A stretch of 64,000 nt of DNA from the NCBI GenBank assembly GCA_946479285.1, contig CAMLFH010000002.1:62001-126000 (forward strand). The letters run 5' to 3'. Position 1 is the stretch's first letter. Every line of letters starts with the position of its first letter. The stretch is from an uncultured Flavobacteriales bacterium. Its GTDB lineage: Bacteria > Bacteroidota > Bacteroidia > Flavobacteriales > Crocinitomicaceae. The notes under the pieces are model-generated. The model did not search any database. It was not told the origin of the DNA and was given only the letters and a program-made list of their open reading frames with translations. Shown piece after piece: positions 34,979 to 45,005 of this stretch. A program made the position numbers and the translations under genes.

Positions 34979-35764
34979 ATGGAAAAAATCATTCATCTAG
35001 GATCCAAGGAAATCAACACCCAATGGATCAACACCTCCTTATTAAATGGATCAAAACCCGTATTGGTATTTCTTCATGAAGCATTGGGAAGTATCATCCA
35101 ATGGAAAAATTTTCCTTCCGACTTATGTAAAGTTCTGAACTTACCCGGACTCGTTATCGAACGGAGTGGTCACGCAAAATCCAGCTACCACTCAGAAGAA
35201 AGAGATCGTTTATACTTACACCATTATTCCACCGAGACAATGGATGTTTTGCGGGAAACATTAAATCCGGATCAAAAGTACATCCTTGTCGGTCACAGCG
35301 ACGGCGGAAGCATCGGATTGATCATCGCTTCTCGCGAACCAAAGAACCTTTTAGCAGTCATTACTATGGCAGCACATACATTTGTGGAAGAAGAAACGCT
35401 GGCAGGAATTTACCCGGCCATCGAAGCATTTGAAGCTGGAAAACTAAGTGGTTTATACAAAATTCACGGAGAAAAAACCAAAACACTCTTTTACGGCTGG
35501 GCAAACACCTGGCTTTCGCCTGCTTTCAGGTCCTGGGATATCCGGGAAGAAATCCAGTTATTCACTATTCCGGTTTTAGCCATGCAGGGCAGTAAAGATC
35601 AATATGGCACCCAGGAACAGGTAAATTCCATCGTTTCCCGTCATGAAAACAGAAAAGGGATCATGATTCCTAATTGCGGACATCATCCGCACCTGGAGAA
35701 ACCCGAAGAAACCATGAAAGCAATTTCAAAATGCATACGGAATATCTTGCAGGGACGCGATTAA
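34979..35764 (+). CDS. Alpha/beta hydrolase
   Basis: A 261-residue cytoplasmic alpha/beta hydrolase. The oxyanion strand is LVFLHEALGS, the nucleophile elbow VGHSDGGSIGL, the acid region MQGSKDQYGT and the catalytic His in NCGHHPHLEKP. This is the general esterase/peroxidase-like class; the substrate is unknown. The last codons (GRD and stop TAA) lie inside a copy of the palindromic element at 35751-35774, so the present C-terminus is defined by that repeat. Confidence 0.88.
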   Translation: MEKIIHLGSKEINTQWINTSLLNGSKPVLVFLHEALGSIIQWKNFPSDLCKVLNLPGLVIERSGHAKSSYHSEERDRLYLHHYSTETMDVLRETLNPDQKYILVGHSDGGSIGLIIASREPKNLLAVITMAAHTFVEEETLAGIYPAIEAFEAGKLSGLYKIHGEKTKTLFYGWANTWLSPAFRSWDIREEIQLFTIPVLAMQGSKDQYGTQEQVNSIVSRHENRKGIMIPNCGHHPHLEKPEETMKAISKCIRNILQGRD

Positions 35765-35774
35765 TCACGTCCCT
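35751..35774. repeat. Palindromic element overlapping a stop codon
   Basis: AGGGACGCGATT followed directly by AATCACGTCCCT, symmetric but for one pair. The core GATTAATC and the GGGACG/CGTCCC arms relate it to the 33537 palindrome. The TAA stop of the hydrolase is formed by its core (GATTAA). Confidence 0.75.
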
Positions 35775-35874
35775 ACTTCAATTGATCTTGATTTAAATTG
35801 GGAATTCGGAATTCGGAATTATTACCGAATCGTTATTTTTTCACATAATTAGCCTCTAAACCATCTAAAACCAG

Positions 35875-35882
35875 TACCTTTG
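35875..35882 (+). promoter_or_regulatory. -7 promoter element for the polyamine operon
   Basis: TACCTTTG, an exact TAnnTTTG match, 33 nt before the ATG. A block of repeated GGAATTC just upstream (35800-35821) may be a dispersed repeat. Confidence 0.5.
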
Positions 35883-35914
35883 CGCTCGTTTTTATAATTT
35901 ATACTGAATAGCTA

Positions 35915-37198
35915 ATGAGTAATGCATTGGGGAACCATATCTTAGTGGAGTTTATGGGGTGCGATCCGCACATTATGAATGATGTATCTTCTATCGAGCG
36001 CGACATGGTAGACGCGGCGTTGAAGGCAGGTGCAACTGTGATTAATTCTACATTCCACCATTTTTCTCCCTACGGAGTTTCCGGTGTAGTGGTAATTCAA
36101 GAAAGCCATTTGGCAATCCATACATGGCCGGAGTACGGTTATGCTGCAGTGGACCTTTTCACTTGCGGAGAAATGGATGCCTGGATTTCATTTGATTATC
36201 TGAAAGAATGTTTTGGTGCCAAGAACTATTCTGCTTTAGAAATGAAGCGTGGAGCAGTTCAGTTGTTAACAAGAAATGACTTCGATATCTCTTCGATGCG
36301 TCAAAAAGCAAGCGAGTGGTCAAACCCGGAAATGTATACAAGAAATGTATGGTTTACCGATAAGGATGATAACCAGGCTTTGTCTTTGCGCTACACCGGA
36401 GAAGTATTCTTCGATGTTCAGTCTCCTTTCCAGCGTGTACGCATTTTGGAATCCCCGAAATACGGTAAGTTACTGACATTGGACGATATGTTTATGACAA
36501 CGGAGAAAGATGAATTTCATTATCATGAAATGATCTCCCATCCTGCTATGTTTACGCATGGAAACGCTAAAAACATCCTGGTTATCGGTGGTGGCGATGG
36601 TGGAACCGTTCGTGAGTTCTTACGCCACAATGGTGTGGAAAAAGTAACCATGGTGGAAATCGATGCTGAAGTAATCAATGCCTGTAAAGAACATTTACCA
36701 AGTATTGCCGCTTCGTTTGATCATCCGAAATTAAACCTGATCGTTGGTGACGGGATTGCTTTCGCAAAAGAAGCTGCCGACGAAACATATGACTTAGTTA
36801 TTGTAGACGGATCTGATCCTGTAGGTCCTGCTGAAGGATTGTTCTCAGTAGAGTTCTACAGAAATTGCCACCGTATCATGAAACCGGGTGGAATCCTTGT
36901 TGCGCAGGGAGAATCCCCGAAATTCAACGAACAGGCATTTACTGAATTGAACATCACTTTACAGCATATTTTCGGAAAAGAAAATGCACCTGTATCTCTG
37001 TTCTTCGTTCCAACATACCCAACGGGAATGTGGAGCTTCCAGTACGGACTAAAAGGAGCTGCTCAGCCAAAATCGGTTTCCAAAGAAACTGAAATTGAAA
37101 ACTTTGTAAGCACAAAAGGATTGAAATACTACAATTCAGATATTCATACAGCAAGTTTTGCCTTGCCTAATTTCGTGAAAAGTCTGATCAATGGATAA
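35915..37198 (+). CDS. Bifunctional S-adenosylmethionine decarboxylase / spermidine synthase (SpeD-SpeE fusion)
   Basis: A 427-residue fusion. Residues 1-~115 are a class 1B AdoMet decarboxylase: [24 protein letters not shown] gives the self-cleaved pyruvoyl Ser64, His69 and Cys84. Residues ~135-420 are a spermidine-synthase-type aminopropyltransferase: [36 protein letters not shown] (about 223-238), [24 protein letters not shown], and [15 protein letters not shown]. The first domain makes decarboxylated AdoMet; the second transfers its aminopropyl group to putrescine or a related diamine. Its stop overlaps the ureohydrolase gene by 8 bases, which ties the two into one polyamine operon. The fusion itself is the unusual part. 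Confidence 0.93.
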   Translation: MSNALGNHILVEFMGCDPHIMNDVSSIERDMVDAALKAGATVINSTFHHFSPYGVSGVVVIQESHLAIHTWPEYGYAAVDLFTCGEMDAWISFDYLKECFGAKNYSALEMKRGAVQLLTRNDFDISSMRQKASEWSNPEMYTRNVWFTDKDDNQALSLRYTGEVFFDVQSPFQRVRILESPKYGKLLTLDDMFMTTEKDEFHYHEMISHPAMFTHGNAKNILVIGGGDGGTVREFLRHNGVEKVTMVEIDAEVINACKEHLPSIAASFDHPKLNLIVGDGIAFAKEAADETYDLVIVDGSDPVGPAEGLFSVEFYRNCHRIMKPGGILVAQGESPKFNEQAFTELNITLQHIFGKENAPVSLFFVPTYPTGMWSFQYGLKGAAQPKSVSKETEIENFVSTKGLKYYNSDIHTASFALPNFVKSLING

Positions 37199-38237
37199 GA
37201 AGTTTGATCCGAACGGAGTAGGAATTGCAAACGGGAATATCTTTGGTTTTCCGGTTGAAGAGCAAGATGCAAAAATCGTAATCATTCCGGTTCCCTGGGA
37301 TGCAACAGCATCTTATGGTAAAGGAACCAGCGACGGACCGCAGGCAATTCTGGACGCAAGTACACAGTTGGATTTTTACCATCCGCAATTGCCGGAAGCA
37401 TGGAACACACCCGTTTTCATGACTCCTATTTCTGTAGAAATGAAACAGATCAATGATCAGATGTGTATCGACACTGTTCAATATATCGGTTTCCTGGAAG
37501 AAGGCGGTGAATTGGATGAAAACAGTCCGTACAACGAAGTACTTGAAAAAGTCAACGCTACTTCCGATTTGCTGAGAAACAATCTGAAAGAACGCGCAAC
37601 GAAGCTGCTTGCTGAAAACAAGATCGTAGCCGTTCTGGGAGGAGAACACAGTACTCCGCTTGGTTTAATGGAAGCTTTAAATGACCAGGGACAATCCTTT
37701 GGTATTCTTCAGATTGATGCGCATGCAGATTTGAGAGAAGCTTACGAAGGATTTCAGCAGTCTCATGCAAGTATTATGTACAATGTATTGCAGTCCTGCA
37801 GCAATTTACAGAAATTAGTTCAGGTCGGAATTCGCGATATTGCACATTCGGAAGTAATGCTTTCAGATTCAGATCCACGTATAAAAACCTTTTACGACTG
37901 GGATTTGAAAAAAGGATTGTACGAAGGTCAAACCTGGAAAGAACAGGTTTCTATGATTCTAAATGAATTGCCGGATCGCGTTTACATCTCTTTTGATATC
38001 GACGGCTTATTGCCATCACTTTGCCCGAACACAGGAACACCTGTTGTTGGCGGATTTGAATTGGAGCAGATCAATTACCTGTTTTTCCAATTGGTGGAAT
38101 CCGGACGAAAAATTATCGGGTTTGACCTCAATGAAGTTTCACCGGGAGATCAAGGAGACTGGGATGCAAACGTTGGTGCAAGAGCCTTGTGGAACCTGGT
38201 TTGCGCAGCGGAAAAAAGCAGAAAGTTAAACTACTGA
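37191..38237 (+). CDS. Ureohydrolase (agmatinase/arginase family)
   Basis: A 348-residue manganese ureohydrolase. Metal-ligand motifs are [32 protein letters not shown] and [19 protein letters not shown]. These enzymes split agmatine (to putrescine and urea) or arginine (to ornithine). The overlap with the SpeD-SpeE gene argues for an agmatinase role or another guanidino intermediate, feeding the aminopropyl transfer; the sequence alone does not prove the substrate. It is ~40 residues longer than E. coli SpeB, with an insertion between residues ~90 and ~130. Confidence 0.88.
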   Translation: MDKKFDPNGVGIANGNIFGFPVEEQDAKIVIIPVPWDATASYGKGTSDGPQAILDASTQLDFYHPQLPEAWNTPVFMTPISVEMKQINDQMCIDTVQYIGFLEEGGELDENSPYNEVLEKVNATSDLLRNNLKERATKLLAENKIVAVLGGEHSTPLGLMEALNDQGQSFGILQIDAHADLREAYEGFQQSHASIMYNVLQSCSNLQKLVQVGIRDIAHSEVMLSDSDPRIKTFYDWDLKKGLYEGQTWKEQVSMILNELPDRVYISFDIDGLLPSLCPNTGTPVVGGFELEQINYLFFQLVESGRKIIGFDLNEVSPGDQGDWDANVGARALWNLVCAAEKSRKLNY

Positions 38238-38262
38238 TATTACACTTCATACAGTGAGTGAA

Positions 38263-38297
38263 ACACCTGAAGAAAAATGCTCTTCAGGTGTTTTTTT
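38263..38297 (+). terminator. Terminator of the polyamine operon
   Basis: ACACCTGAAGA (38263-38273) and TCTTCAGGTGT (38281-38291), a perfect 11-bp stem with 7-nt loop, followed by seven Ts. Confidence 0.9.
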
Positions 38298-38328
38298 ATT
38301 TATATATTCGTAACGTATAACGAAAGAG

Positions 38329-41300
38329 ATGTTGAGAAACAAAAGGCTACTTTTATTGATTCTGTTTATTGTTCAGTTTGCGGTTATTTCCACGGCTCAG
38401 AACATCACCCTTCAGGGCAGAATTAATACCAAGCATTTCTCCATCAATGATTACGGAAGCGCAGGCCAGATCTGGACCGGTTTACAGGCTGCCAACGGAA
38501 ATGTTCTCTTCGGAAACCGGCAAGACATCCTTTCCTTCAATGGAATAGAATGGTCTAAAATCAAAACTGATTCTGAAAAAACAAAAAAGACAATCCAGGA
38601 AAGCTGTACGCAAACCTATGTCTCTAAATTGTATTTAGCTTCAGATGATCGAGTCTATGTAGGTCGTGATAATAATTTCGGCTATTTGGATTATTCCAGC
38701 AAAGGAGAATTGGTTTACTACCCGGTTTTTTACGGCGGATTGAAAAACAACATCGGACAGGTTTGGAATATTTTCGAATTGGGTGATAACTCGGTTCTTT
38801 TTGCCGCTGAGAAAGGCTTGTATGTTTTCAAGAACGGAAAAGCAACACAACTTCAGCTTCCAACAGCTTTCCAGGAACTGGAATGTAAAACTTCCTGCCG
38901 CGTGCTCAATGGCGTTTTACTCACTTTCCAATCAAAAGCAGAATTCAAATCCCGAAAAGAAAACTACTTATACTACGATGTAGTGAATTCCAAATTGAAA
39001 GAAATTCAACTTCCACTTTCGGTCCACATTAAAAATATCCGTGGAAGTTTTCAGATCGATAATGTTTGGTACATCGCTGATGCACGCAGTAAGATTTACA
39101 GTGTCAGTAATTCTGCCGGAAATACGCAGCGTTGGGATTCAGTGCCGCGAACAAAATTCCCCTGCCTGAGTAAATACTTCGTAAACACTGTTACAAAAGC
39201 AGGAAACTACCTGTTAGTCTGTACTGAAAATAACGGACTGATAATCGGGGATCTTTCCGGGAAAATAATCCGGGAATACAACTTAGATGATGATCTGGCA
39301 AACCTGACGATCAATCAATCATTCTTTGATAACGATTTCAACCTGTGGCTTTGTTTGGGGAACGGAATTCAGTTTATAGAAACCGGTTCTCCCCTCTCTT
39401 ATTTCCACAAGAACGAAGGTGTTACTTCCCAGGTCGAGACCATCGATTTCAATTCCGGAATTCCTTTAATTGGAACACATAACGGGATTCTTTCTCCGCT
39501 AAGAACGGAATCAGGGACAAAACTACTGCCTTTCGGAGCACTGGATGAGATCATATTTGACATCGAAACGATCAAGACCCGTTCCGGGAACAAATCCATG
39601 ATCATTGGTTACAATGGGGTTTTTGACTTAAATACAAGTACTACCAAACACATTTCAGCATCTTATCAATATGCCATTGCGTTTGAGAAAGACCCGAAAG
39701 ATCCGAATTCCATTTATCTGACATTGGAAGGTGGTTTAGCAAAATTGAAACTGCTTCCGAACGGAAAATGGGAATACGAAGAATTGGTTGGAGATGCCGG
39801 CGGAGAAACTGTGAGTCTGGCTTACTTACACAACAAAGTATACTTCAGTATTCGTTCAAAAGGAGTTGGGATCTATGATTTAGCGACGAAGAAATTCAAA
39901 ACAGTTACGATTCCAAGTCTGAGCAAAGAAGATCAAAACAACAATTTTTATGTAGAAGAATTCAAAGGTCAATTATTTGTTGGGTCCGCAAACGGCATGT
40001 TTGTTTACAATGAAAAAACCGGCAAAATTGATGCATTTGAACCATCCAGGGTTTTCAAAAGCAAGAATTACAAAAATACTATTCACCGTATTATCAATGT
40101 AAATAACGAACAACTTTGGGTAGTTGTTTACCAGGATAAAAAGGACGGAAAATTTGAGAATATCTTTGGCTGGTTTGAAAAACGCGGTTCACAATGGGAA
40201 TGGACCTCCTGGCCTTTAACCGGTTTGAAGAATGCCGGATTGGTCTTTGCCGTCGAAAAAAATCCATTGGCAAACGAGATTTGGATCGGTGCAAATGATG
40301 GCGTATTTGTTTTGAACCTGGATGCAATCCGTAAAAATCGAAACCCATTCAAAGTTCAAATTGACCGACTGGAAGTAAACGGTAAAAGTTTCCTGTATGA
40401 TGTTTCCAAAAGTAAGAAATTGGAAGGACTGGATTATTCTCAGAACTCCTTCAAAGTTATTTTTCGAGCGAATTCATTCTCTTGCCTGGGACCCACAACT
40501 TTCAGTTATAAACTCGAAGGATTTAGTGATCAATGGTCACAATGGTCAGCTCTAAATTTTGCAAACTTTGAAAAAATCCCTGAGGGAACTTATACCTTCA
40601 AAGTAAAAGCGAAATCAGCATACGGAATTGAAAGTGAGATCCTGACTTATGAGATTGTTGTTCATCCGCCTTGGTACCGAACAGTTTTGGCATATATTGC
40701 CTACATCATTCTTTTGATTTTATTGATTTATTTGGTGGTTCAACTTTCTACCCAAAGAGTAAAAAGACAAAACATCCGACTGGAGCAAATCGTTCAGGAA
40801 AGAACCAAAGAAATTGCGGAGCAAAATCATCAGCTGGAAATTCAAAAAGAAGAGATTACGGCTAAAACCGTGGATATTTTGGATAGTATCCACTATGCTA
40901 AACGGATTCAATCCACTATCCTTCCAACTCCCACTCGTTTGAAAGAACTGTTTAAACAGCATTTCGTATTCTATCGTCCGAAAGACATTGTTTCCGGAGA
41001 TTTCTACTGGGCACGTGAAGTTCAGGGGAAAGTTATTTTCTCTGCTGTAGATTGTACCGGACACGGAGTTCCGGGAGCATTGGTAAGTATCGTGGGTAAC
41101 AACGGTCTATTACGTGCAATCAACGAATTTAAGTTGACGGAACCAAATGAGATCCTGAACAAACTCCGGGATATTGTAATTGATGCCTTCAAAGCGGAAG
41201 GTCAGGCGGATGTAAAAGACGGTATGGACATTGCTTTGTGTTCCATAGACCAAAAAACAGGAGTCTTGAAATTCGCCGGCGCAAACAACGAATGTGTTAT

Positions 41301-41640
41301 TATCCGAAACGGAGAAATCATTGAACTAAAGCCGAATAAACAACCGATTGGTCAATTTATTGATGCAAAACCATTCAACAACCAGGAATTCCAATTGGAG
41401 CACGGTGATTGTATTTATTTGTACACCGACGGATATGTGGATCAATTTGGTGGAGACCGATTAAAGAAATTCAAATCCAGACCATTTAAAACATTACTTG
41501 CAAGCATTTACCAAATGGACATGGACGAGCAATATATAGAAATACAAAGAACATTTGATTCCTGGAAACACGATGTAGATCAGGTAGATGATGTATGCGT
41601 CTTTGCTGTAAAATATATAAATCCTTCACATGAAAGCTAA
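38329..41640 (+). CDS. Large sensor protein: periplasmic propeller, Y_Y_Y domain, TM, coiled coil and SpoIIE phosphatase
   Basis: 1103 residues. A signal peptide (1-23) is followed by a periplasmic region (about 25-690) built of repeated short beta-strand units typical of two-component propeller sensors. A Y_Y_Y-type beta domain follows (about 705-775; FSYKLEGFSDQWSQWS, GTYTFKVKAKSAYG), then one transmembrane helix (about 785-805), a coiled coil, and a cytoplasmic PP2C/SpoIIE domain (about 880-1100). The SpoIIE domain has VSGDFYWA, VDCTGHGVPGALVS, DGMDIALC, LYTDGYVDQFGG and VDDVCVFAVK, including the metal-binding acidic residues. SpoIIE phosphatases dephosphorylate anti-sigma-factor antagonists. 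No such partner is in the window. The next gene overlaps by 11 bases. Confidence 0.88.
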   Translation: MLRNKRLLLLILFIVQFAVISTAQNITLQGRINTKHFSINDYGSAGQIWTGLQAANGNVLFGNRQDILSFNGIEWSKIKTDSEKTKKTIQESCTQTYVSKLYLASDDRVYVGRDNNFGYLDYSSKGELVYYPVFYGGLKNNIGQVWNIFELGDNSVLFAAEKGLYVFKNGKATQLQLPTAFQELECKTSCRVLNGVLLTFQSKAEFKSRKENYLYYDVVNSKLKEIQLPLSVHIKNIRGSFQIDNVWYIADARSKIYSVSNSAGNTQRWDSVPRTKFPCLSKYFVNTVTKAGNYLLVCTENNGLIIGDLSGKIIREYNLDDDLANLTINQSFFDNDFNLWLCLGNGIQFIETGSPLSYFHKNEGVTSQVETIDFNSGIPLIGTHNGILSPLRTESGTKLLPFGALDEIIFDIETIKTRSGNKSMIIGYNGVFDLNTSTTKHISASYQYAIAFEKDPKDPNSIYLTLEGGLAKLKLLPNGKWEYEELVGDAGGETVSLAYLHNKVYFSIRSKGVGIYDLATKKFKTVTIPSLSKEDQNNNFYVEEFKGQLFVGSANGMFVYNEKTGKIDAFEPSRVFKSKNYKNTIHRIINVNNEQLWVVVYQDKKDGKFENIFGWFEKRGSQWEWTSWPLTGLKNAGLVFAVEKNPLANEIWIGANDGVFVLNLDAIRKNRNPFKVQIDRLEVNGKSFLYDVSKSKKLEGLDYSQNSFKVIFRANSFSCLGPTTFSYKLEGFSDQWSQWSALNFANFEKIPEGTYTFKVKAKSAYGIESEILTYEIVVHPPWYRTVLAYIAYIILLILLIYLVVQLSTQRVKRQNIRLEQIVQERTKEIAEQNHQLEIQKEEITAKTVDILDSIHYAKRIQSTILPTPTRLKELFKQHFVFYRPKDIVSGDFYWAREVQGKVIFSAVDCTGHGVPGALVSIVGNNGLLRAINEFKLTEPNEILNKLRDIVIDAFKAEGQADVKDGMDIALCSIDQKTGVLKFAGANNECVIIRNGEIIELKPNKQPIGQFIDAKPFNNQEFQLEHGDCIYLYTDGYVDQFGGDRLKKFKSRPFKTLLASIYQMDMDEQYIEIQRTFDSWKHDVDQVDDVCVFAVKYINPSHES

Positions 41641-42136
41641 ATGGCCCGCGCTGCTTGCTTGGGTGTTTTTGGCACTCATGATCTTATTATTCTTAGGCTG
41701 GAGCGAATTCTCCTGGAAATTGACCAAAATACTTCCATTCTTCATCAGTTGTTTATTCCTGTTCTTTCAGGTACTTACCATTAATAAGATCGGGGCAAAA
41801 ACATTCCGCCTGATCAATACTTCGCTACTGATTATCCAGGTTTTATTATTAGGTTCCCTTTTGTTGTCCCTGGTTGAGATTGCTCAAATCTGGAAATTGA
41901 ATATGCTTTTCCTCCTTGCGGCAACACACGTTTACCTTTTAGACCTCAACAATCGCTATATTCAAAGAAGATTCTTTTCTAAATGGCTTTTGCTGACTTT
42001 ACTGGTAATTAGCTTAATCGCATTCCTGTTCTCGCCTGTTTTGATCAACATCGGCTTTATCAGTGCAATCATTTCAGGCCTGGTCGTGTTAATGAACATA
42101 TTCCTTTTCAATCCAAATAAGGAAGTCTCAAAGTAA
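41630..42136 (+). CDS. Small polytopic membrane protein of unknown function
   Basis: A 168-residue protein that is almost entirely membrane: five or six hydrophobic helices with a conserved-looking HVYLLDLNNRYIQRRFFSKW cytoplasmic loop. It starts 11 nt inside the SpoIIE sensor gene, so the two are translationally coupled and likely act together, for example as a membrane partner of the sensor. No family recognised. Confidence 0.65.
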   Translation: MKAKWPALLAWVFLALMILLFLGWSEFSWKLTKILPFFISCLFLFFQVLTINKIGAKTFRLINTSLLIIQVLLLGSLLLSLVEIAQIWKLNMLFLLAATHVYLLDLNNRYIQRRFFSKWLLLTLLVISLIAFLFSPVLINIGFISAIISGLVVLMNIFLFNPNKEVSK

Positions 42137-42153
42137 TTAATGTTTGAGAGGGG

Positions 42154-42186
42154 CCACCTCCCTTGAGGAAGGATAAAGGAGGGTGG
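42154..42186. repeat. Short imperfect inverted repeat
   Basis: CCACCTCCCTT (42154-42164) and AAGGAGGGTGG (42176-42186) pair nearly perfectly. It sits between convergent genes and may be a terminator-like dispersed element. Confidence 0.4.
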
Positions 42187-42218
42187 TAAAACCCTAATCA
42201 GATTTGATCGAAGAAAAA

Positions 42219-43133
42219 TCAATCACCTTTCACATAAGTTCCAATAGCATAAAGCCGTTTCAGCCAATATTCCGAATCTTCAATATTCGTAATGATCACT
42301 CCTTTACTGGAGCTGGCATGAACCATCGTCAGTGGTTCACCTTTTCCTGAAACAATAATTCCAACATGGGAAATCCCTGAACCGTTATTGAAAAAGACCA
42401 AATCTCCTTTTTGAGCGTTTTTCTGCTTCACTTTTGCAGATGAGTTGTATTGATCTTCCGCTCTTCTGCTTAAAGTCACCTTAAACTCTTTCATCACAAA
42501 ACTCGTAAATCCGCTGCAATCAAAACCATTTGCATCTACACCGGCCCATTTGTAAGGAACTCCAATATACTTTTTTGCGGTCTTCACAATTTCCTCCCGT
42601 TCTTTAGAACTTGCGGCTGTTTCTTTGATCTCCGGTGCATCCACAACCGGCGGCTGGATCTCGCCGGGAACATCCAAATCAGGGATCCGGTCAAATAATC
42701 CAAATAAGATTTGCTGAATCTCATCATATTTAGCCTGTCTTCCTTCCGATTTATAGGCCAGTGCTTTCTGAACAAGATCGCGCTTTAATTGAGAAACATG
42801 GTTCAAATGTGTGTTGAATACTTTGATTCCATCAGGAGAAGCAATTACCTGGCTGAATAACTCACGCGCTTCCTGCAAAGCCTTCGGGTGAAACTCTCCC
42901 CAAAGTCCTTTGTCGGCCAATTGAAACAATGCCAAACTTTTATAGAACTCCGGCTTGAATGAATAATCATAATCCGGCTGATCCAACAAATGATTTGCCT
43001 TACGCAGAACCATTTTATAATGTCCCTGGTCGTACAATACCTCCAGCTTATCCAATGCCTTCACCTGCCCGAAAGAGTTTATTGAAATTAAAACAAGGGC
43101 GGCTACTAAAAATATTCCTTTCAACTGTTTCAT
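42219..43133 (-). CDS. Secreted NlpC/P60 (C40) peptidoglycan endopeptidase
   Basis: A 304-residue exported protein: signal peptide (1-22, SFG-Q), a helical region, a Pro-rich linker (~155-175) and a C-terminal NlpC/P60 domain. The catalytic residues are visible: C206 in NGFDCSGFTSF, H256 in GISHVGII and H272 in MVHASSSKG. NlpC/P60 enzymes cut the gamma-D-Glu-DAP bond in stem peptides. With Mpl at 24.2 kb this fits peptide release and recycling. The N-terminal helical half is not a known SH3 targeting domain. Confidence 0.9.
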   Translation of the reverse strand: MKQLKGIFLVAALVLISINSFGQVKALDKLEVLYDQGHYKMVLRKANHLLDQPDYDYSFKPEFYKSLALFQLADKGLWGEFHPKALQEARELFSQVIASPDGIKVFNTHLNHVSQLKRDLVQKALAYKSEGRQAKYDEIQQILFGLFDRIPDLDVPGEIQPPVVDAPEIKETAASSKEREEIVKTAKKYIGVPYKWAGVDANGFDCSGFTSFVMKEFKVTLSRRAEDQYNSSAKVKQKNAQKGDLVFFNNGSGISHVGIIVSGKGEPLTMVHASSSKGVIITNIEDSEYWLKRLYAIGTYVKGD

Positions 43134-43390
43134 ATATGAACTGTTCGATTTAAAATTACAAAAAGCACCTGTTTCTGTCCCGAATAAAAGACCAACACCG
43201 GATTGTTGGTAACTCAGACAATGTGAAAAGAGAAATGTGATGTCTAGGGTTCAGTCGGCAACTGAGCCCTACCTATCTCGTTCTGGTTTAATTCTCATTC
43301 TGTTTTTTTAACACCAATCACAAACTTCGACTGTATCGAACAAGTCGATTGAACGTTTTATACTTATATTAGTATTCTTAAGAAAATTGT
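43134..43390. other. Intergenic region upstream of the S41 protease
   Basis: 257 bp without ORF between divergent genes. It contains the inverted repeat TAGGGTTCAGT/ACTGAGCCCTA at 43245-43271 (one wobble pair). No clear promoter for either gene was identified. Confidence 0.4.
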
Positions 43391-45004
43391 ATGAAATACT
43401 GTGGCGTTTTGTTGATCCTTGGATTAAGCATCAACTCATTTACATCTTCCGCTCAAAAGGTTCCCGCCGAACCAAAATCACCTACAAATGGTCAGCGCCT
43501 GGATGAAATTTTTACCTATGTAAATAAACTATATGTTGATCCGGTAAACGATAAAGAGTTGATGGATGCAGCGATAATTAGTATGCTGGAAAAACTGGAC
43601 CCGCATACGGTTTATATTCCAAAAGATGAAGTAGATGCTGCAAATGTCGCTATCGACGGAAGTTTTGTAGGAATTGGAGTTCGCTTCCAGATCCTGAAAG
43701 ATACCCTGATAGTTGTTGAAACGATTGTTGGTGGCCCTTCTGAAAAACTAGGGATCCGTGCCGGTGATAAAATCGTTGCTATCGAAGGACAAAGCGTTGC
43801 CGGAATTGGATTGAAAAATAACCAGGTCCGTGAGAAACTGTTGGGTGAAGCAGGAACAAAAGTTCGTGTGGACATTCTTCGGAAATCGCAGAAGAAACCG
43901 ATCAATTACGTAATTACGAGAGATAAAGTTCCGGTTAATTCGGTAGATTGTTCCTATATGGTAAGTCCTAAAATTGGTTACCTGAAACTGACTTCATTTT
44001 CGCGGAGTTCTCACGACGAAATCAAAAAAGGGCTGGACAAACTCAAAGCACAAGGCATGGAAAGCCTTATACTTGACCTGCAGGGAAATGGTGGTGGACT
44101 ACTTTATGCCGCTCAGTTGATTGCAGATGAGTTTTTATCAGACAACAAACTGATCGTTTACTCAGAAGGTCGTGCTCAGCCGCGTCAGGACTTGAGCGCA
44201 GGAAGAAGCGGTTCGTGGGAAAAGGGTAAAGTCATTGTATTAATTGATGACAACTCGGCTTCTGCTTCCGAAATTCTTTCCGGTGCAATACAGGATTGGG
44301 ACCGCGGTTTGATCGTTGGAAGAAGAAGTTATGGAAAAGGATTGGTTCAAAGACCCATTGATCTTTCTGACGGATCTCAAATGCGTTTGACGATTGCACG
44401 TTACTTCACTCCTTCCGGGCGCTTCATTCAGCGTTCTTATGAAAATATTGACGATTACAAGAACGAATACATGCGCCGTTTCATGCATGGTGAGTTTTCA
44501 CACATGGATAGTATCAAGCTTCCGGATTCTTTGAAATTCGAGACCCGTGTAACAAAAAGAGCCGTTTACGGTGGTGGTGGAATCATGCCCGACTTCTTTG
44601 TTCCGATTGACACTTCTGAAATTACAGATCTTTACCGCAACACGGTTCAAAATGGTTCTTTTACCAGTTTCCCTTTAACTTATGTAGAAAAAAACAGAGA
44701 CGAACTCAACAAAAAATACGAAAACGTAGATCAATTCATTACTGGCTTCAATGTCGATAAAAAACTGATGGATGAATTCTTTGCCTATGTTAAAAAGGAG
44801 AACAAAGATTTTGAATTCAAAGAAGACCAATACAAGATCAGCAAAAACATTATGGAGTTGCGTTTAAAAGCGACTATTGCCAACGATTTGTTCGGCATTG
44901 AAGCTTTTTACAAAATCTACAATCAAAAAAATGAGATTCTTCAAAAAGCAATTCAATTGCTGGAATCCAATGAATACGACAAACAAAAATTGGCATTAAA
45001 TTAA
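43391..45004 (+). CDS. S41-family C-terminal processing protease
   Basis: A 537-residue periplasmic protease: signal peptide (~1-21), a helical prodomain, a PDZ domain (about 85-170; GPSEKLGIRAGDKIVAIEG) and the S41 core. The catalytic Ser-Lys dyad is S291 (DDNSASASEIL) and K316 (RRSYGKGLVQ), 25 residues apart as in E. coli Prc. LDLQGNGGGLLYAA is the typical substrate-strand motif. The ~130 residues after the core form an additional helical domain common in Bacteroidota members. CtpA/Prc enzymes trim C-termini of envelope proteins. The next gene starts 1 nt after the stop. Confidence 0.93.
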   Translation: MKYCGVLLILGLSINSFTSSAQKVPAEPKSPTNGQRLDEIFTYVNKLYVDPVNDKELMDAAIISMLEKLDPHTVYIPKDEVDAANVAIDGSFVGIGVRFQILKDTLIVVETIVGGPSEKLGIRAGDKIVAIEGQSVAGIGLKNNQVREKLLGEAGTKVRVDILRKSQKKPINYVITRDKVPVNSVDCSYMVSPKIGYLKLTSFSRSSHDEIKKGLDKLKAQGMESLILDLQGNGGGLLYAAQLIADEFLSDNKLIVYSEGRAQPRQDLSAGRSGSWEKGKVIVLIDDNSASASEILSGAIQDWDRGLIVGRRSYGKGLVQRPIDLSDGSQMRLTIARYFTPSGRFIQRSYENIDDYKNEYMRRFMHGEFSHMDSIKLPDSLKFETRVTKRAVYGGGGIMPDFFVPIDTSEITDLYRNTVQNGSFTSFPLTYVEKNRDELNKKYENVDQFITGFNVDKKLMDEFFAYVKKENKDFEFKEDQYKISKNIMELRLKATIANDLFGIEAFYKIYNQKNEILQKAIQLLESNEYDKQKLALN

Positions 45005-45005
45005 C

